NCBI RefSeq assembly: GCF_012184385.1
Contig: NZ_VSRL01000064.1
Location: 1 to 38,477 of the forward strand
DNA length: 38,477 nucleotides
DNA from: Lentzea indica
GTDB taxonomy: Bacteria > Actinomycetota > Actinomycetes > Mycobacteriales > Pseudonocardiaceae
Direction: 5' to 3'
Of the stretch, positions 16,384 to 24,141 are shown in pieces. Below the pieces are notes generated by a model that was given only the letters and a program-made list of their open reading frames with translations, made no database searches and was not told the DNA's origin. Made by a program: the position numbers and the translations under genes. How positions within the stretch are numbered: the first letter of the stretch is position 1; every line of letters starts with the position of its first letter.

Positions 16384-18324
16384 TCAGCCCGTGCGCACGT
16401 TCGACGACACGAGAGCCGCGAGCCTGTCACCGATCGCGTAGGTCGCGCCAGGCGACTGGTGGTCGCGGGTCGCCAGATCGAACGCCACGGAGGCCTCGAT
16501 CCGGCGCGACGACTCGTGCTCACCGAGGTGGTCGAGCAGCAGCGCCACCGACAGCACGGCGGCCGTCGGGTCCGCGATGCCCTGGCCCGCGATGTCCGGT
16601 GCCGAACCGTGCACCGGCTCGAACATCGACGGGTTGCGCCTCGTGACGTCCATGTTTCCCGACGCGGCCAGGCCGATGCCACCCGTGACGGCGGCGGCGA
16701 GGTCGGTCAGGATGTCGCCGAACAGGTTGTCCGTCACGATCACGTCGTACCGGCCGGGGTCGGTGACCATGTGAATCGTGGCCGCGTCCACGTGCTGGTA
16801 CGCCACCGTGACGTCCGGGTGCTGCAGCGAGACCTCCTCGACGACGCGCGACCACAACGAGCCGGCGTGCGTGAGGACGTTCGTCTTGTGCACCAAGGTC
16901 AGGTGCCGCCGCGGACGGGCAGCCGCCCGTGCGAAGGCATCCCGGACCACGCGCTCCACGCCGAACGACGTGTTGATCGAGACTTCAGTGGCGATCTCGT
17001 GCGGTGTGTCCTTGCGGAGCAGACCGCCGTTGCCCGCGTACGGGCCCTCGGTGCCCTCGCGGACCACCACCATGTCGATCTCCGGCGGGTCCGCGAGCGG
17101 GCTGCGGACGCCGGGGTAGAGACGGGCGGGGCGGAGGTTCACGTGGTGGTCGAGCTCGAAGCGCAGCCGCAGCAGCAGCCCGCGCTCCAGAATTCCGCTC
17201 GGCACCGACGGGTCGCCCACCGCGCCGAGCAGGATCGCGTCGTGCTGGCGAAGCTCCCCCAGCACTGACTCGGGCAACAACTCTCCCGTGGCGTGCCAGC
17301 GCGCCGCGCCGAGGTCGTAGCGAGTGATCTCGGCCGCCGGAACGACCTCGCCGAGTACCTTCAGGGCCTCAGCGATGACCGCGGGCTCGATCCCGTCGCG
17401 AAGCAGGCCGATCACCTGGCCTCGAAGCCGGTCGAGGACCTGGCTTGGCTGCTGCGGGCAGTACGTGGTCACCAGCCGTTCGGCTTCGGCCCGGCGCTTC
17501 TGCCGCACTGAGCCGTGCTCGAGGTTTTCCTCAACGCCGGCGCAAGCGGCCGGGACGGCGGGGCCTGCCTCGCGTGTACGTGGGCGGGCGCCCACGTGCG
17601 CGGGCGCAGGCGCGCGGACACCCCCTTGCTCCTCAACCACAGCAGAACGGGACTCTCCCGCCTCCCGCTCCCCACTCCCTACTCCCCGGCCCTTCGCGGA
17701 AGGGTTCGTCGAGGGGTTCGCGGAAGGGATGCCGGAAGGGTTCGGCGAAGGGTTCGCGGTGGCCTCGACCAGCGGCGGCGCGGCCTGATCCTCGGTGATC
17801 GGCTCCGCTGCGGTTGGCGCTGTGCGGCTCGTGCCGCGCACCGACATCGCGGCCTTCACCGACGCGGGCAACGCCAGCGCACCGGCTTCCAGCTCCCTCG
17901 CGGCGACGGCCGGGGCGGGACCGGTGATCTCGGCAGGGAGGCGGCGCAGCTCGACCGCGAGTGCCCGGCGCAGCAGCGGCGACTCGATGTCGAACGCCGT
18001 GCGCAGCGCACCGCGCAGCATGTTCGGCTGCTTGTACAGCTCGTCGCGCCGAATGAACGACCGGACCAACAGCTCGTCCCGGTCGTGGTCGATCACCACG
18101 AAGCGCGCGGCGTCGAGCTCGGCGAGCGCGGCCCTGACAGCGTCGGCGTCCTGATCCGGGTGCGAGCGAGTCCAGCGCTTCACCGAGACGTCCAGCGCCC
18201 CGGCGTAGGTCAGCTTCTGCTGCGTGAGCAGCTGGACAAACATGAGCTTGGCCAGCGCGGAGAGGTTGATGAAGTCCTGGTCGTTCCAGATGGACAGGTA
18301 GATACGGGCGTGGTCGCGTGCCAC
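16384..18324 (-). CDS. leuB: In-frame fusion: actinophage replisome-organizer-like protein + 3-isopropylmalate dehydrogenase
   Basis: One uninterrupted 646-residue frame. Residues 1 to about 130 (start GTG, GGGGAAG upstream) are an actinophage-type replication-initiator winged helix: [52 protein letters not shown] disordered linker with NPSxNPS repeats follows to about residue 270. From about residue 318 it is normal LeuB, the NAD-dependent oxidative decarboxylase of leucine synthesis: [68 protein letters not shown]. The native LeuB opening GDGIGPEV is absent; the corresponding place reads [18 protein letters not shown], which appears to be the phage protein's tail. An in-frame GTG at 17415 with GAGG upstream could still start a 343-residue LeuB of normal length. 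Confidence 0.9.
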   Translation of the reverse strand: MARDHARIYLSIWNDQDFINLSALAKLMFVQLLTQQKLTYAGALDVSVKRWTRSHPDQDADAVRAALAELDAARFVVIDHDRDELLVRSFIRRDELYKQPNMLRGALRTAFDIESPLLRRALAVELRRLPAEITGPAPAVAARELEAGALALPASVKAAMSVRGTSRTAPTAAEPITEDQAAPPLVEATANPSPNPSGIPSANPSTNPSAKGRGVGSGEREAGESRSAVVEEQGGVRAPAPAHVGARPRTREAGPAVPAACAGVEENLEHGSVRQKRRAEAERLVTTYCPQQPSQVLDRLRGQVIGLLRDGIEPAVIAEALKVLGEVVPAAEITRYDLGAARWHATGELLPESVLGELRQHDAILLGAVGDPSVPSGILERGLLLRLRFELDHHVNLRPARLYPGVRSPLADPPEIDMVVVREGTEGPYAGNGGLLRKDTPHEIATEVSINTSFGVERVVRDAFARAAARPRRHLTLVHKTNVLTHAGSLWSRVVEEVSLQHPDVTVAYQHVDAATIHMVTDPGRYDVIVTDNLFGDILTDLAAAVTGGIGLAASGNMDVTRRNPSMFEPVHGSAPDIAGQGIADPTAAVLSVALLLDHLGEHESSRRIEASVAFDLATRDHQSPGATYAIGDRLAALVSSNVRTG

Positions 18325-18421
18325 GGAACTCTTCCCCCAACGAAAGCGATGTGCAGACAGCACGAGATGGCCGCGCAGCGGTGCGCGGCAACGAAGACAG
18401 CGACGCGGTGAACGCGTCAGA

Positions 18422-18907
18422 TCAGGCGGACACGGCCTGACCGGATTCCTCGGCGCGACTGGATAGCAGCTCCGGGGCGGTGAGGTTGAGCGCGTAGACC
18501 GGCATCAACTTTCCGCCGTTCTTGCCCTTGCTGTCAGTCGAGCGCACGTAGCGGCCGGTCGACACGAGCACGCCGAGCGACAGCATTCGGCGCACGGTCA
18601 CGCCGACCATCGGTGGCGCAACCCACGCGGGAATCCTGCTGCGCCAACGATTCGCCGTAGTCTCGCGGAACGGATCGCCCAGTGCGTCGTTCACGATCAC
18701 GGCCGTCACGGCGCTGATGTTCGCGCGGTTGCGCGGCTCAGCGGCCAGCAGGGCGGCGATGTGCTCGATGGTCGTGCCGTAGTCCAGCGGCAGGCCGATC
18801 AGGTGCTGGGTGAGCTCAGCGGCGAGATCACCCAACACGGCCGGGGCATCCCCAGGGACAGCCCGACCGGTCCCCCGAGACCGGTCGGACTTCGTCCGGG
18901 TGCTCAC
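18422..18907 (-). CDS. Phage-like protein of unknown function
   Basis: A 161-residue product starting at GTG ([11 protein letters not shown]) that overlaps the stop of the upstream 106-residue gene as GTGA, so translation is coupled. The middle contains [33 protein letters not shown] and a basic stretch with [21 protein letters not shown], compatible with a winged-helix DNA-binding fold. It lies directly upstream of the replisome-organizer part of the fusion gene, which suggests a replication or regulatory role in the phage module. I do not recognise the family. The longer frame reaching 18955 would run into the upstream gene and is not used. Confidence 0.65.
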   Translation of the reverse strand: MSTRTKSDRSRGTGRAVPGDAPAVLGDLAAELTQHLIGLPLDYGTTIEHIAALLAAEPRNRANISAVTAVIVNDALGDPFRETTANRWRSRIPAWVAPPMVGVTVRRMLSLGVLVSTGRYVRSTDSKGKNGGKLMPVYALNLTAPELLSSRAEESGQAVSA

Positions 18908-19224
18908 GCGGCGGCCAGGACCTCGAACTTGCGGACCTGGCTGATGTCCTCGCATTCGCGGGCCACCTCGGGGTAGCGCTGCCGCAGCACCCCGACCACG
19001 ACGGAGACGCGGAACTCCGACGACCAGCGGATGACGGGCACGCTGTTGACCGTGCCGATCTGGGCCTCACCGAGGCGCGCCTTCAGCGTGCCGCGCAACG
19101 TGTTCTTCAGGCTCGTGAGCCTGCCGATCTGCTCTTCAACGATCCGCAGCAGCTCGACATCGTGCGCCAGGTCGTCGAGCGCGACCGAGCCAGCAGTGGA
19201 CATGGCGGCGTTCTTCGTAGTCAT
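18904..19224 (-). CDS. Phage-like protein, possible recombination accessory
   Basis: A 106-residue product. Residues about 18-45 (LAHDVELLRIVEEQIGRLTSLKNTLRGTLKARL) look like a coiled helix. Then comes a compact domain IGTVNSVPVIRWSSEFRVSVVVGVLRQRYPEVARECEDISQVRKFEVL, resembling small proteins of phage recombination or replication operons that share the pattern 'G-x-V-N-G-x-P-V-I-R-W'. This resemblance is from memory and weak. The stop overlaps the next gene's GTG start. A second ATG at codon 8 (MSTAGS) is an alternative start. Confidence 0.65.
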   Translation of the reverse strand: MTTKNAAMSTAGSVALDDLAHDVELLRIVEEQIGRLTSLKNTLRGTLKARLGEAQIGTVNSVPVIRWSSEFRVSVVVGVLRQRYPEVARECEDISQVRKFEVLAAA

Positions 19225-19269
19225 TGCGGTGGCCGCCTCCAGCGGCCAGAAAAGCGATTGCGGATTCGG

Positions 19270-19389
19270 TCAGCGAGAGTTACCGCCGGACACCCGCAGG
19301 TATCCGGCGCTGAATAGCTCAGCCAGCCAAACCGACAACAACGCTTCCTCCGCACGTGAGCCGCGCCGTCGACCACGACGCTTTTTCAT
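19270..19389 (-). CDS. Possible 39-residue basic protein
   Basis: Frame beginning MKKRRGRRRGSRAEEALL and ending in an aromatic/hydrophobic helix and a short tail. A G-rich tract precedes the ATG by 4 bases. It lies 45 bases upstream of the 106-residue gene in the same orientation and directly behind the promoter at 19446-19474, which supports it being translated. The length, basic start and location would fit a small phage regulator, but there is no recognisable domain. Confidence 0.4.
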   Translation of the reverse strand: MKKRRGRRRGSRAEEALLSVWLAELFSAGYLRVSGGNSR

Positions 19390-19408
19390 GAGCCCCCCAG
19401 CTCTCACG

Positions 19409-19432
19409 CGCCGCCCACCCATAGGGGCGGCG
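19409..19432 (-). repeat. 5' UTR hairpin of the phage-like operon
   Basis: CGCCGCCC (19409-19416) and GGGCGGCG (19425-19432) form an 8-bp stem between the promoter and the first small frame. Confidence 0.5.
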
Positions 19433-19445
19433 AAACGATCATTCC

Positions 19446-19474
19446 AACATGCCTAGAAACCGTGACGTTGTCAA
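19446..19474 (-). promoter_or_regulatory. Promoter of the phage-like operon (and of leuB)
   Basis: On the minus strand a consensus TTGACA (19469-19474) is followed after exactly 17 bases by CATGTT (19446-19451). No other promoter is obvious upstream of leuB, so leuB expression probably depends on this phage-derived promoter or on one inside the module. Confidence 0.6.
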
Positions 19475-19651
19475 GTCAAACACCCTGTTCACGGTGGGTG
19501 CCGACCCTGACGACAGCCGGTGAGCGGCCAAGATCGGCTTAGTTCGGGGCCGAATAGTGCAATAAGCGTTGCCTGGATGCGTGCGAATACTTGCGCCGAT
19601 GGAAGTAAATCGCGTTTGGGTTGCTCACGCTTTGTGTGGGATCGCTCACAT

Positions 19652-19676
19652 GAATACATCAGATTTCGATGTATTC
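19652..19676. repeat. Perfect 9-7-9 inverted repeat
   Basis: GAATACATC (19652-19660), 7 bases, GATGTATTC (19668-19676). The surrounding 19500-19760 is clearly more AT-rich than its neighbours and contains no supportable gene. The geometry fits an operator for a dimeric repressor or a tyrosine-recombinase core site. Confidence 0.6.
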
Positions 19677-19834
19677 CGGTTGTGTTTGGATGTGAAAGAT
19701 GCGAGCTGCTGAACGTCCTAATTGGAGCTTCCTGCTGTGCTGTTCTGTCAGGAATGGCCAACTCAGCAGAAGGCGCAGCGAGAGGCTGGCTCGATCGGCA
19801 GCGCGCCGGATCACCGGCGCAATAGGCTGTGGGT

Positions 19835-20158
19835 GTGAGCGACTACTTGCAGGTGACGACGACTGCTGATAACCGCGACACCGCCGCGAGCCTTGCTCGC
19901 TCTGCCGTGGCGGCTCGCCTGGCAGGTGCTGCCCTCGTTTCCGGGCCGAACACATCGTTCTTCTGGCACAACGGTGAGATGGGCGAGGGCGAAGAGTGGC
20001 AGGTGACCCTCAGGACGACGGCCGACAGGTACCTCGCGCTGGAGGCGCACCTGCTTCAGGAGCACCCGTGGGACAACCCGGAGCTCACGGCGATCCCCAT
20101 CGCCGAAGCTCCCGAGGCCTACAAGGCATGGCTCGACAAATCCGTTAACGAGCGGTAG
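19835..20158 (+). CDS. cutA: CutA-like divalent-cation tolerance protein
   Basis: A 107-residue trimeric CutA-family protein of the PII-like ferredoxin fold. Recognisable are DYLQVTTTADNRDTAASLARSAVAARLAGAALVSGPNTSFFWHNGEMGEGEEWQVTLRTTADRYLALEAHLLQEHPWDNPELTAIPI, with the conserved pattern of W-Q-V-x-L-R-T and H-P-x-x-x-P-E. CutA was linked to copper tolerance, but its molecular role is unsettled. The GTG at 19835 stands 7 bases after TAGGCT, consistent with a leaderless mRNA; an in-frame GTG at 19829 is the alternative. It is convergent with the XRE gene and overlaps it by 14 bases. Confidence 0.88.
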   Translation: MSDYLQVTTTADNRDTAASLARSAVAARLAGAALVSGPNTSFFWHNGEMGEGEEWQVTLRTTADRYLALEAHLLQEHPWDNPELTAIPIAEAPEAYKAWLDKSVNER

Positions 20159-21410
20159 GCAGTCCTGCCGCGGCATCCAGGACACTTGTCACGGACGAGA
20201 GGGAGCGGTGCGGCCGAAGCCGATCGGTCACGTTGCTGATGCGCTCGACCGGTCGCACCGAGCCCACGCCCATCGCTAGGTCGATTGCTCGCTGCGTGAT
20301 AGTTGCCGACTGTTCAACCTCGCCTGCGTCGAGGTAGGCGTGTGCCAGGGACGTCAGGTAGATCGCCTTGTCTCGGGCGTGCGTGTCATCGAAGCGACCG
20401 AGGGCGTCTTCGAGAAGCGGGACTGCGCGCAGTGGCCGGCGAAGCTGCGTCCAGCAACGCCCGCTCATGATCTTGATTTCGTCCTCGTCGACCCAGAACA
20501 CCCAGTCTGGTTCGGGTCGGTTGCTGGCTTGATGGACGACCTCCGCAGCGGCGGCCAAGGCACGTTCGGTCTCATCCGCCTGCCCAGCCACGGCATGCGT
20601 CCAAGCCATTCGCTCCAGCAACAAGGCTTGCACTCGCGGCGTCGCGTGCTTCTTGGCGGTCTCGTAGGACGCGATCGCCATGTCGATGTTCGGGTTCTTG
20701 AACGTAACTTGTTGGTAGGCCAGGAAAGCCAGCGCATTTCCGGCCAACACCGAGTGCCCCGCCTCGGTCGCCGCGTCGAAGCTGGTCTGGTAGTGCTCCG
20801 TCGCCTCGGTGTGCAAGCCGGCGTCGAACGCCGCCCAGCCTGCCAGCTGCGCCCGCTCTGCGATCACCGCGGTGCAGGCTCGCTTCGTCTCGGAGGTGCA
20901 ACTGGCAGCACGAACGAGGGCCTCGGTCTCTTCGAGCAACCGCGCGTAGATGCGATACGTGTCGGCGCCACCGAAGTAGTTGTCAAGGCGGCGAGCACGC
21001 GCGGTCTCGTTGAGAAGGCGCTTGACGTCGCTGCCACCGAGCCGTTGCCCATACGTAGCGCGTGCGAGGCTGGGCAACGAAGCCGCAAGTCCAGCTACAG
21101 CACCAAGAAATTCACGTCGCTGCACATCGCCCCCTTCGGGCTGGTCGTTGCCGCATGTCAAGGATTGGCGCTTGGCCTTGGCGCGGTCCACCGCCCTTCG
21201 TAGGGAGGAGGCGTCCACTTTCAAGGCCGCGGCCAGGTGCCTCTGCCAGAAGGGCGTCGGCAACCTGGTCTCGCTTTCCCATCTGGAGACCTCATGACGA
21301 GTCACAGGCCTGCCCGCACGATCCGACAGCCACGCCGCCAGTTGCCGCTGTGACGCAAGTGCGTCCTTCCGGCAGGCGCGCAGCAACGGCCCGATGGTCG
21401 GCTCGTGCAT
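20145..21410 (-). CDS. XRE-family regulator with TPR-like C-terminal domain
   Basis: A 421-residue transcription factor. The N-terminal helix-turn-helix is in residues 5-60: LLRACRKDALASQRQLAAWLSDRAGRPVTRHEVSRWESETRLP. A long helical-repeat region follows (about 130-400), with tetratricopeptide-like repeats such as AFDAGLHTEATEHYQTSFDAATEAGHSVLAGNALAFLAYQQV. Such regulators are abundant in streptomycetes and often sit beside specialised-metabolite or RiPP genes; the repeat domain usually binds a peptide or small molecule. ATG at 21410 has GGAGG 9 bases upstream. It diverges from the peptide-cluster genes, and two 17-bp direct repeats lie in the shared gap. Confidence 0.88.
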   Translation of the reverse strand: MHEPTIGPLLRACRKDALASQRQLAAWLSDRAGRPVTRHEVSRWESETRLPTPFWQRHLAAALKVDASSLRRAVDRAKAKRQSLTCGNDQPEGGDVQRREFLGAVAGLAASLPSLARATYGQRLGGSDVKRLLNETARARRLDNYFGGADTYRIYARLLEETEALVRAASCTSETKRACTAVIAERAQLAGWAAFDAGLHTEATEHYQTSFDAATEAGHSVLAGNALAFLAYQQVTFKNPNIDMAIASYETAKKHATPRVQALLLERMAWTHAVAGQADETERALAAAAEVVHQASNRPEPDWVFWVDEDEIKIMSGRCWTQLRRPLRAVPLLEDALGRFDDTHARDKAIYLTSLAHAYLDAGEVEQSATITQRAIDLAMGVGSVRPVERISNVTDRLRPHRSLSSVTSVLDAAAGLPTAR

Positions 21411-21452
21411 GTCCCACATCCTCCGGTGCGTTGGGCGCAAGCGCACCCATTG

Positions 21453-21499
21453 TGGCCACCTCCTCTGGCCGCCTGTTGCTAATGGCCACCTCTTCTGGC
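21453..21499. promoter_or_regulatory. Pair of 17-bp operator-like direct repeats
   Basis: TGGCCACCTCCTCTGGC (21453-21469) and TGGCCACCTCTTCTGGC (21483-21499) differ at one base and start exactly 30 bp apart. They lie between the divergent XRE regulator and the first peptide-cluster gene. Direct repeats on one face of the helix are what tandem binding by one regulator would need. Confidence 0.65.
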
Positions 21500-21596
21500 T
21501 ACTCCGCCCGATTGGGCTAGCGCAATAACTTCGAGTCACCACAGAGGGCTGCCCGAACGGCGATGGTCCAGCGAACACGACAAGGGAAATTGCGCC

Positions 21597-22178
21597 ATGA
21601 CTACGCAGACCGATGGCAGACGCGTTGCCCCTTCCACTCCGCCAGGCACGCGGTCGGTGCTGCGAACGGAGGTCGCAGGCGGTATCCCTCTCGCACGCCT
21701 GGCGATCTCGGCGGAGGGCGAGCTGCCCGGTATTGGCGCGGCGGCAGCTCGCCCTTCGTCTCCCGCGGCCGATTTCTACACGAGGGGTTTCGGCTGGCCG
21801 GTTATCGCGGAGGGACTGAACGTCCTGCTTCGGTGCGGCGAACTCGCGGACGTCATGCTGATGCCGAGTGGGCTGGGCGGTGAGGTCAACCACTCGCTGA
21901 AGCTGTTGGGGCTGGACGCGCCGGTGCTGGAGGTTGTCGGATCGTTCAGGCAGTGGGGGTTCCTCTGCATGTCGCAACCGACGAGCATCACGAATCTCGG
22001 AGTCCTCTCCCTTCGTGGAGTTACGCACTACGGCGAGGGCTCTTACTTCACGTTGCCTCCGAGCCCGACCTGTAACTCTGAAACGCTTCGTTGGGTCTGC
22101 CCACCCAAGTCGGAGTCAACGGTGCTACCCCTCGTGGCGACCGTCATGTCGTGCACACAGACGGCATTGCAGCGATGA
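21597..22178 (+). CDS. Conserved actinomycete protein, possibly prim-pol-N-like
   Basis: A 193-residue product starting at ATG after AAGGGA. The N-terminal 55 residues are low-complexity Ala/Pro/Arg. The folded part begins FYTRGFGWPVIAEGLNVLLRCGELADVMLMPSGLGG and ends near TLPPSPTCNSETLRWVCPP. Streptomycete proteins with this W-P-V ... V-L-L-R-x-G-x-x-x-D-x-x-x-x-P pattern are sometimes annotated as primase-polymerase N-terminal-like; I cannot confirm that and see no catalytic acidic triad. It overlaps the next gene by ATGA. Its place directly opposite the XRE gene suggests a regulatory or accessory role in the cluster. Confidence 0.7.
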   Translation: MTTQTDGRRVAPSTPPGTRSVLRTEVAGGIPLARLAISAEGELPGIGAAAARPSSPAADFYTRGFGWPVIAEGLNVLLRCGELADVMLMPSGLGGEVNHSLKLLGLDAPVLEVVGSFRQWGFLCMSQPTSITNLGVLSLRGVTHYGEGSYFTLPPSPTCNSETLRWVCPPKSESTVLPLVATVMSCTQTALQR

Positions 22179-22516
22179 GCAGCCTTGCAGTCGCGGAAGA
22201 ACCGAGACTAGTGAACGTCCAAAGCTCATTTGAGCGCATGCAGCGGATGGGGTTGCAGCCACTGCCGCTGCCCAACTCGACGGGCAGTGACGACGGCGTC
22301 CTCTACTACAGGGTGTTTCCGCGATACGTAGACACCGTCGCCGTCTGGGCTGAGACATACGCGGTTGCGCTCCGCGTACCCGCGCATCGGAACTGGGCGG
22401 CTCCGTTCGAGCCGTCGCCTGCGATCTACCGCTGCGTCGGCCCTCTCCACCTGGTCGTCTCCGGCTTGACGGAACTTGAGCCGTACTCGGACGCGAAGCA
22501 CAGGCAGCAGCTCTAG
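22175..22516 (+). CDS. Small protein of unknown function, coupled to the upstream gene
   Basis: A 113-residue product (MSSLAVAEEPRLVNVQSSF) whose ATG overlaps the previous stop as ATGA. The central part GVLYYRVFPRYVDTVAVWAETYAVALRVPAHRN contains several beta-strand-like hydrophobic runs, and no signal or membrane segment is present. I do not recognise a family. Coupling to the gene upstream implies the two products are needed together. It is followed by the candidate precursor peptide after 110 bases. Earlier in-frame starts lie inside the upstream gene and lack ribosome sites. Confidence 0.65.
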   Translation: MSSLAVAEEPRLVNVQSSFERMQRMGLQPLPLPNSTGSDDGVLYYRVFPRYVDTVAVWAETYAVALRVPAHRNWAAPFEPSPAIYRCVGPLHLVVSGLTELEPYSDAKHRQQL

Positions 22517-22626
22517 CTGCGTTTGGGCGTCGCGTCTGCGCGAGCTGATCTTCCTTCCTGCGAGGTGCCTGCGCGGCGCCTCCACATTGGCCTGGAACTA
22601 CTCACCAACGAGGGGAGGTAATGGAG

Positions 22627-22803
22627 ATGCAGAGCGTGAGTTCGCTTGTCCTGGCGGTCGACAGTCTGTCGGTCGTGCGAGGTCGGGCAGATGCCGTTCA
22701 CTCCGACGCGTCTGAAGACGCGGGCGGTGACGGTTGGAACGGCGACGGCCTGAACATCCCGGCAGACAGTGGCGGTGGTGAGACGGGGCTCGTCCTGGCC
22801 TGA
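22627..22803 (+). CDS. Candidate ribosomal-peptide (RiPP) precursor, 58 residues
   Basis: A short frame starting at ATG (MQSVSSLVLAVDSLSVV) with GGGGAGG 8-9 bases upstream, one of the best ribosome sites in the cluster; the ATG at 22621 sits too close to it. The N-terminal half is hydrophobic/amphipathic and leader-like. The C-terminal half is Asp/Gly/Asn-rich, with DGWNGDGLNIPADSGGG before a short hydrophobic end. A strong hairpin (22858-22888) separates it from the modifying-enzyme genes. There is no Cys and little Thr, so classic lanthipeptide or thiazole chemistry is unlikely. It could instead be a small non-precursor protein. Confidence 0.55.
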   Translation: MQSVSSLVLAVDSLSVVRGRADAVHSDASEDAGGDGWNGDGLNIPADSGGGETGLVLA

Positions 22804-22857
22804 CCCAGCGAAGAGCACGAGCTTGAAGCTTGCTCGGTTCTGAAGTTCGCCAAAGCC

Positions 22858-22888
22858 GTTGGGGCATCACAACGTGGTGGTGCCCCAA
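22858..22888 (+). terminator. Hairpin between precursor and oxygenase genes
   Basis: GTTGGGGCATCAC pairs with GTGGTGCCCCAAC (one G-T) around a 5-6-nt loop, 27 bases before the oxygenase start. There is no T tract. Partial terminators in this place commonly raise precursor over enzyme expression. Confidence 0.65.
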
Positions 22889-22914
22889 CGGTGCTCACGA
22901 TCAGGGGAGGACCT

Positions 22915-24141
22915 GTGGAACACCTTTTGGTTCAGTCGATCGAGAAGGCGCTGGGGTGGGACAGCGCAGCGCCGTTGGGCCGCGGCTTTGCCCGTGGTTC
23001 GGTGGACGACCCTGAGCTGTGCGAGCGGATGCTGACGCCGCAGGGGTTGTTGGACATCGCCATGCGACGCAGCCTCTCGCCGCCGCAGTTCCGTTGTTTC
23101 CAGAAGGGTGACGAGCTGCGCCCGAACCAGTTCCTGACGCCCACAGTCAGCAGACGCGGACAGAGCCTGCCGATGGCGAACATGGACACGCTGTCTCATC
23201 TGATGCAAGCCGGATGCACTCTCGTCGTCGACGGAATGGACACCTTCGATCCCACGATGGAAGTGGCATGTCGGGCGCTGCAATGGTGGTCCCATGAGCT
23301 CGTGCAGGTGAACACCTACCTGACTACCGCCGATGCCGCAGGGTTCGGTCTTCACTGGGACGACCACGACGTTGTCGTGGTCCAACTCGCCGGCGAAAAG
23401 TCGTGGGAGGTGCGGGGAGCCTCGCGCGAGGCTCCGATGTACCGAGATGCTTCGCCGAATTCCGAGCCGAGCGAGGACATCGAGTGGGCGGGCACCATGC
23501 AGCCCGGCGACGTGATGCACATTCCGCGCGGCTACTGGCACACGGCGACTCGGACCGACAAGGACGACAACGGCTACAGCCTCCATGCCACGTTCGGTTT
23601 CGTGAAGCGCACCGGCGTGGACTGGGCGGCGTGGCTGGCGGACAGGATGCGTACCGACCTGTTGTTCCGCATCGACCTCGACCGCTTCGGCGCGAAGGAC
23701 GATCAGGAGGTCCAACACAACGTCCTCTACGCCGAGCTGCTGCGGCACACCGAGTCCCTCACCATCCCGTCCTACCTCTCAGCTCGGGAGCGAGAACAGC
23801 CACCCGTGCGCTACGTCCACACCGGGGGCCTGTTCGGCCCGGTCACCGATGTCGTGTGCGTTACTCCGTTCCCGCCGCACATCCAGGTGAGGGGAGACGA
23901 GGTCACGGTGCTCGCCGTCGGCAAGCGGCTTCGGCTCGCTCGGCGCGCCGAGGACGCGGTGCGGCTGCTGCTGTCCGGTTACCCCGTTTCACTCGAACGG
24001 GTGGCTGGACTCACCGGCATCGACCCGACCCCACTCGCCGAGACCTTCATGAGGGAGGGGTTGTGCGCAGAACTGACCGAAGCGTTGCACTCGGCTTTCA
24101 CCGGACTCGTCCCAGCCACGCACTGCTTGAGCACGCACTGA
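22915..24141 (+). CDS. JmjC/cupin-4-type 2-oxoglutarate/Fe(II) oxygenase
   Basis: A 408-residue ribosomal-oxygenase-like (ROXA/JmjC) protein. The facial triad is readable: His147 and Asp149 in FGLHWDDHD, and His209 in HIPRGYWHTA, with QLAGEKSWEVRG between. A C-terminal winged-helix-like part follows, as in ROXA proteins. Family members hydroxylate amino-acid side chains (Arg, His, Asp) in proteins or peptides; next to a short peptide gene the peptide is the likely substrate (inference). GTG at 22915 was chosen because GGGGAGGA lies just upstream; the earlier in-frame GTG at 22891 precedes that site. The 3' end overlaps the aldo/keto reductase gene by 79 bases. Confidence 0.88.
   Translation: MEHLLVQSIEKALGWDSAAPLGRGFARGSVDDPELCERMLTPQGLLDIAMRRSLSPPQFRCFQKGDELRPNQFLTPTVSRRGQSLPMANMDTLSHLMQAGCTLVVDGMDTFDPTMEVACRALQWWSHELVQVNTYLTTADAAGFGLHWDDHDVVVVQLAGEKSWEVRGASREAPMYRDASPNSEPSEDIEWAGTMQPGDVMHIPRGYWHTATRTDKDDNGYSLHATFGFVKRTGVDWAAWLADRMRTDLLFRIDLDRFGAKDDQEVQHNVLYAELLRHTESLTIPSYLSAREREQPPVRYVHTGGLFGPVTDVVCVTPFPPHIQVRGDEVTVLAVGKRLRLARRAEDAVRLLLSGYPVSLERVAGLTGIDPTPLAETFMREGLCAELTEALHSAFTGLVPATHCLSTH

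Larger units (their letters stand above)
17390..19474 (-). mobile_element. Phage-derived replication module joined to leuB
   Basis: Replisome-organizer segment, a 161-residue protein, a 106-residue protein and a 39-residue frame form one minus-strand operon behind a consensus promoter. Their style matches the early replication region of actinophages or integrative elements. No integrase, excisionase, relaxase or structural gene is recognisable anywhere in the window, so this looks like a remnant. The boundary at leuB is within about 17355-17390; the other boundary is not defined. Confidence 0.6.

Noticed and set aside
19489..19825. Small protein genes in the gap before cutA
   Set aside because: Frames on both strands have no ribosome site, mixed composition and no recognisable motif.
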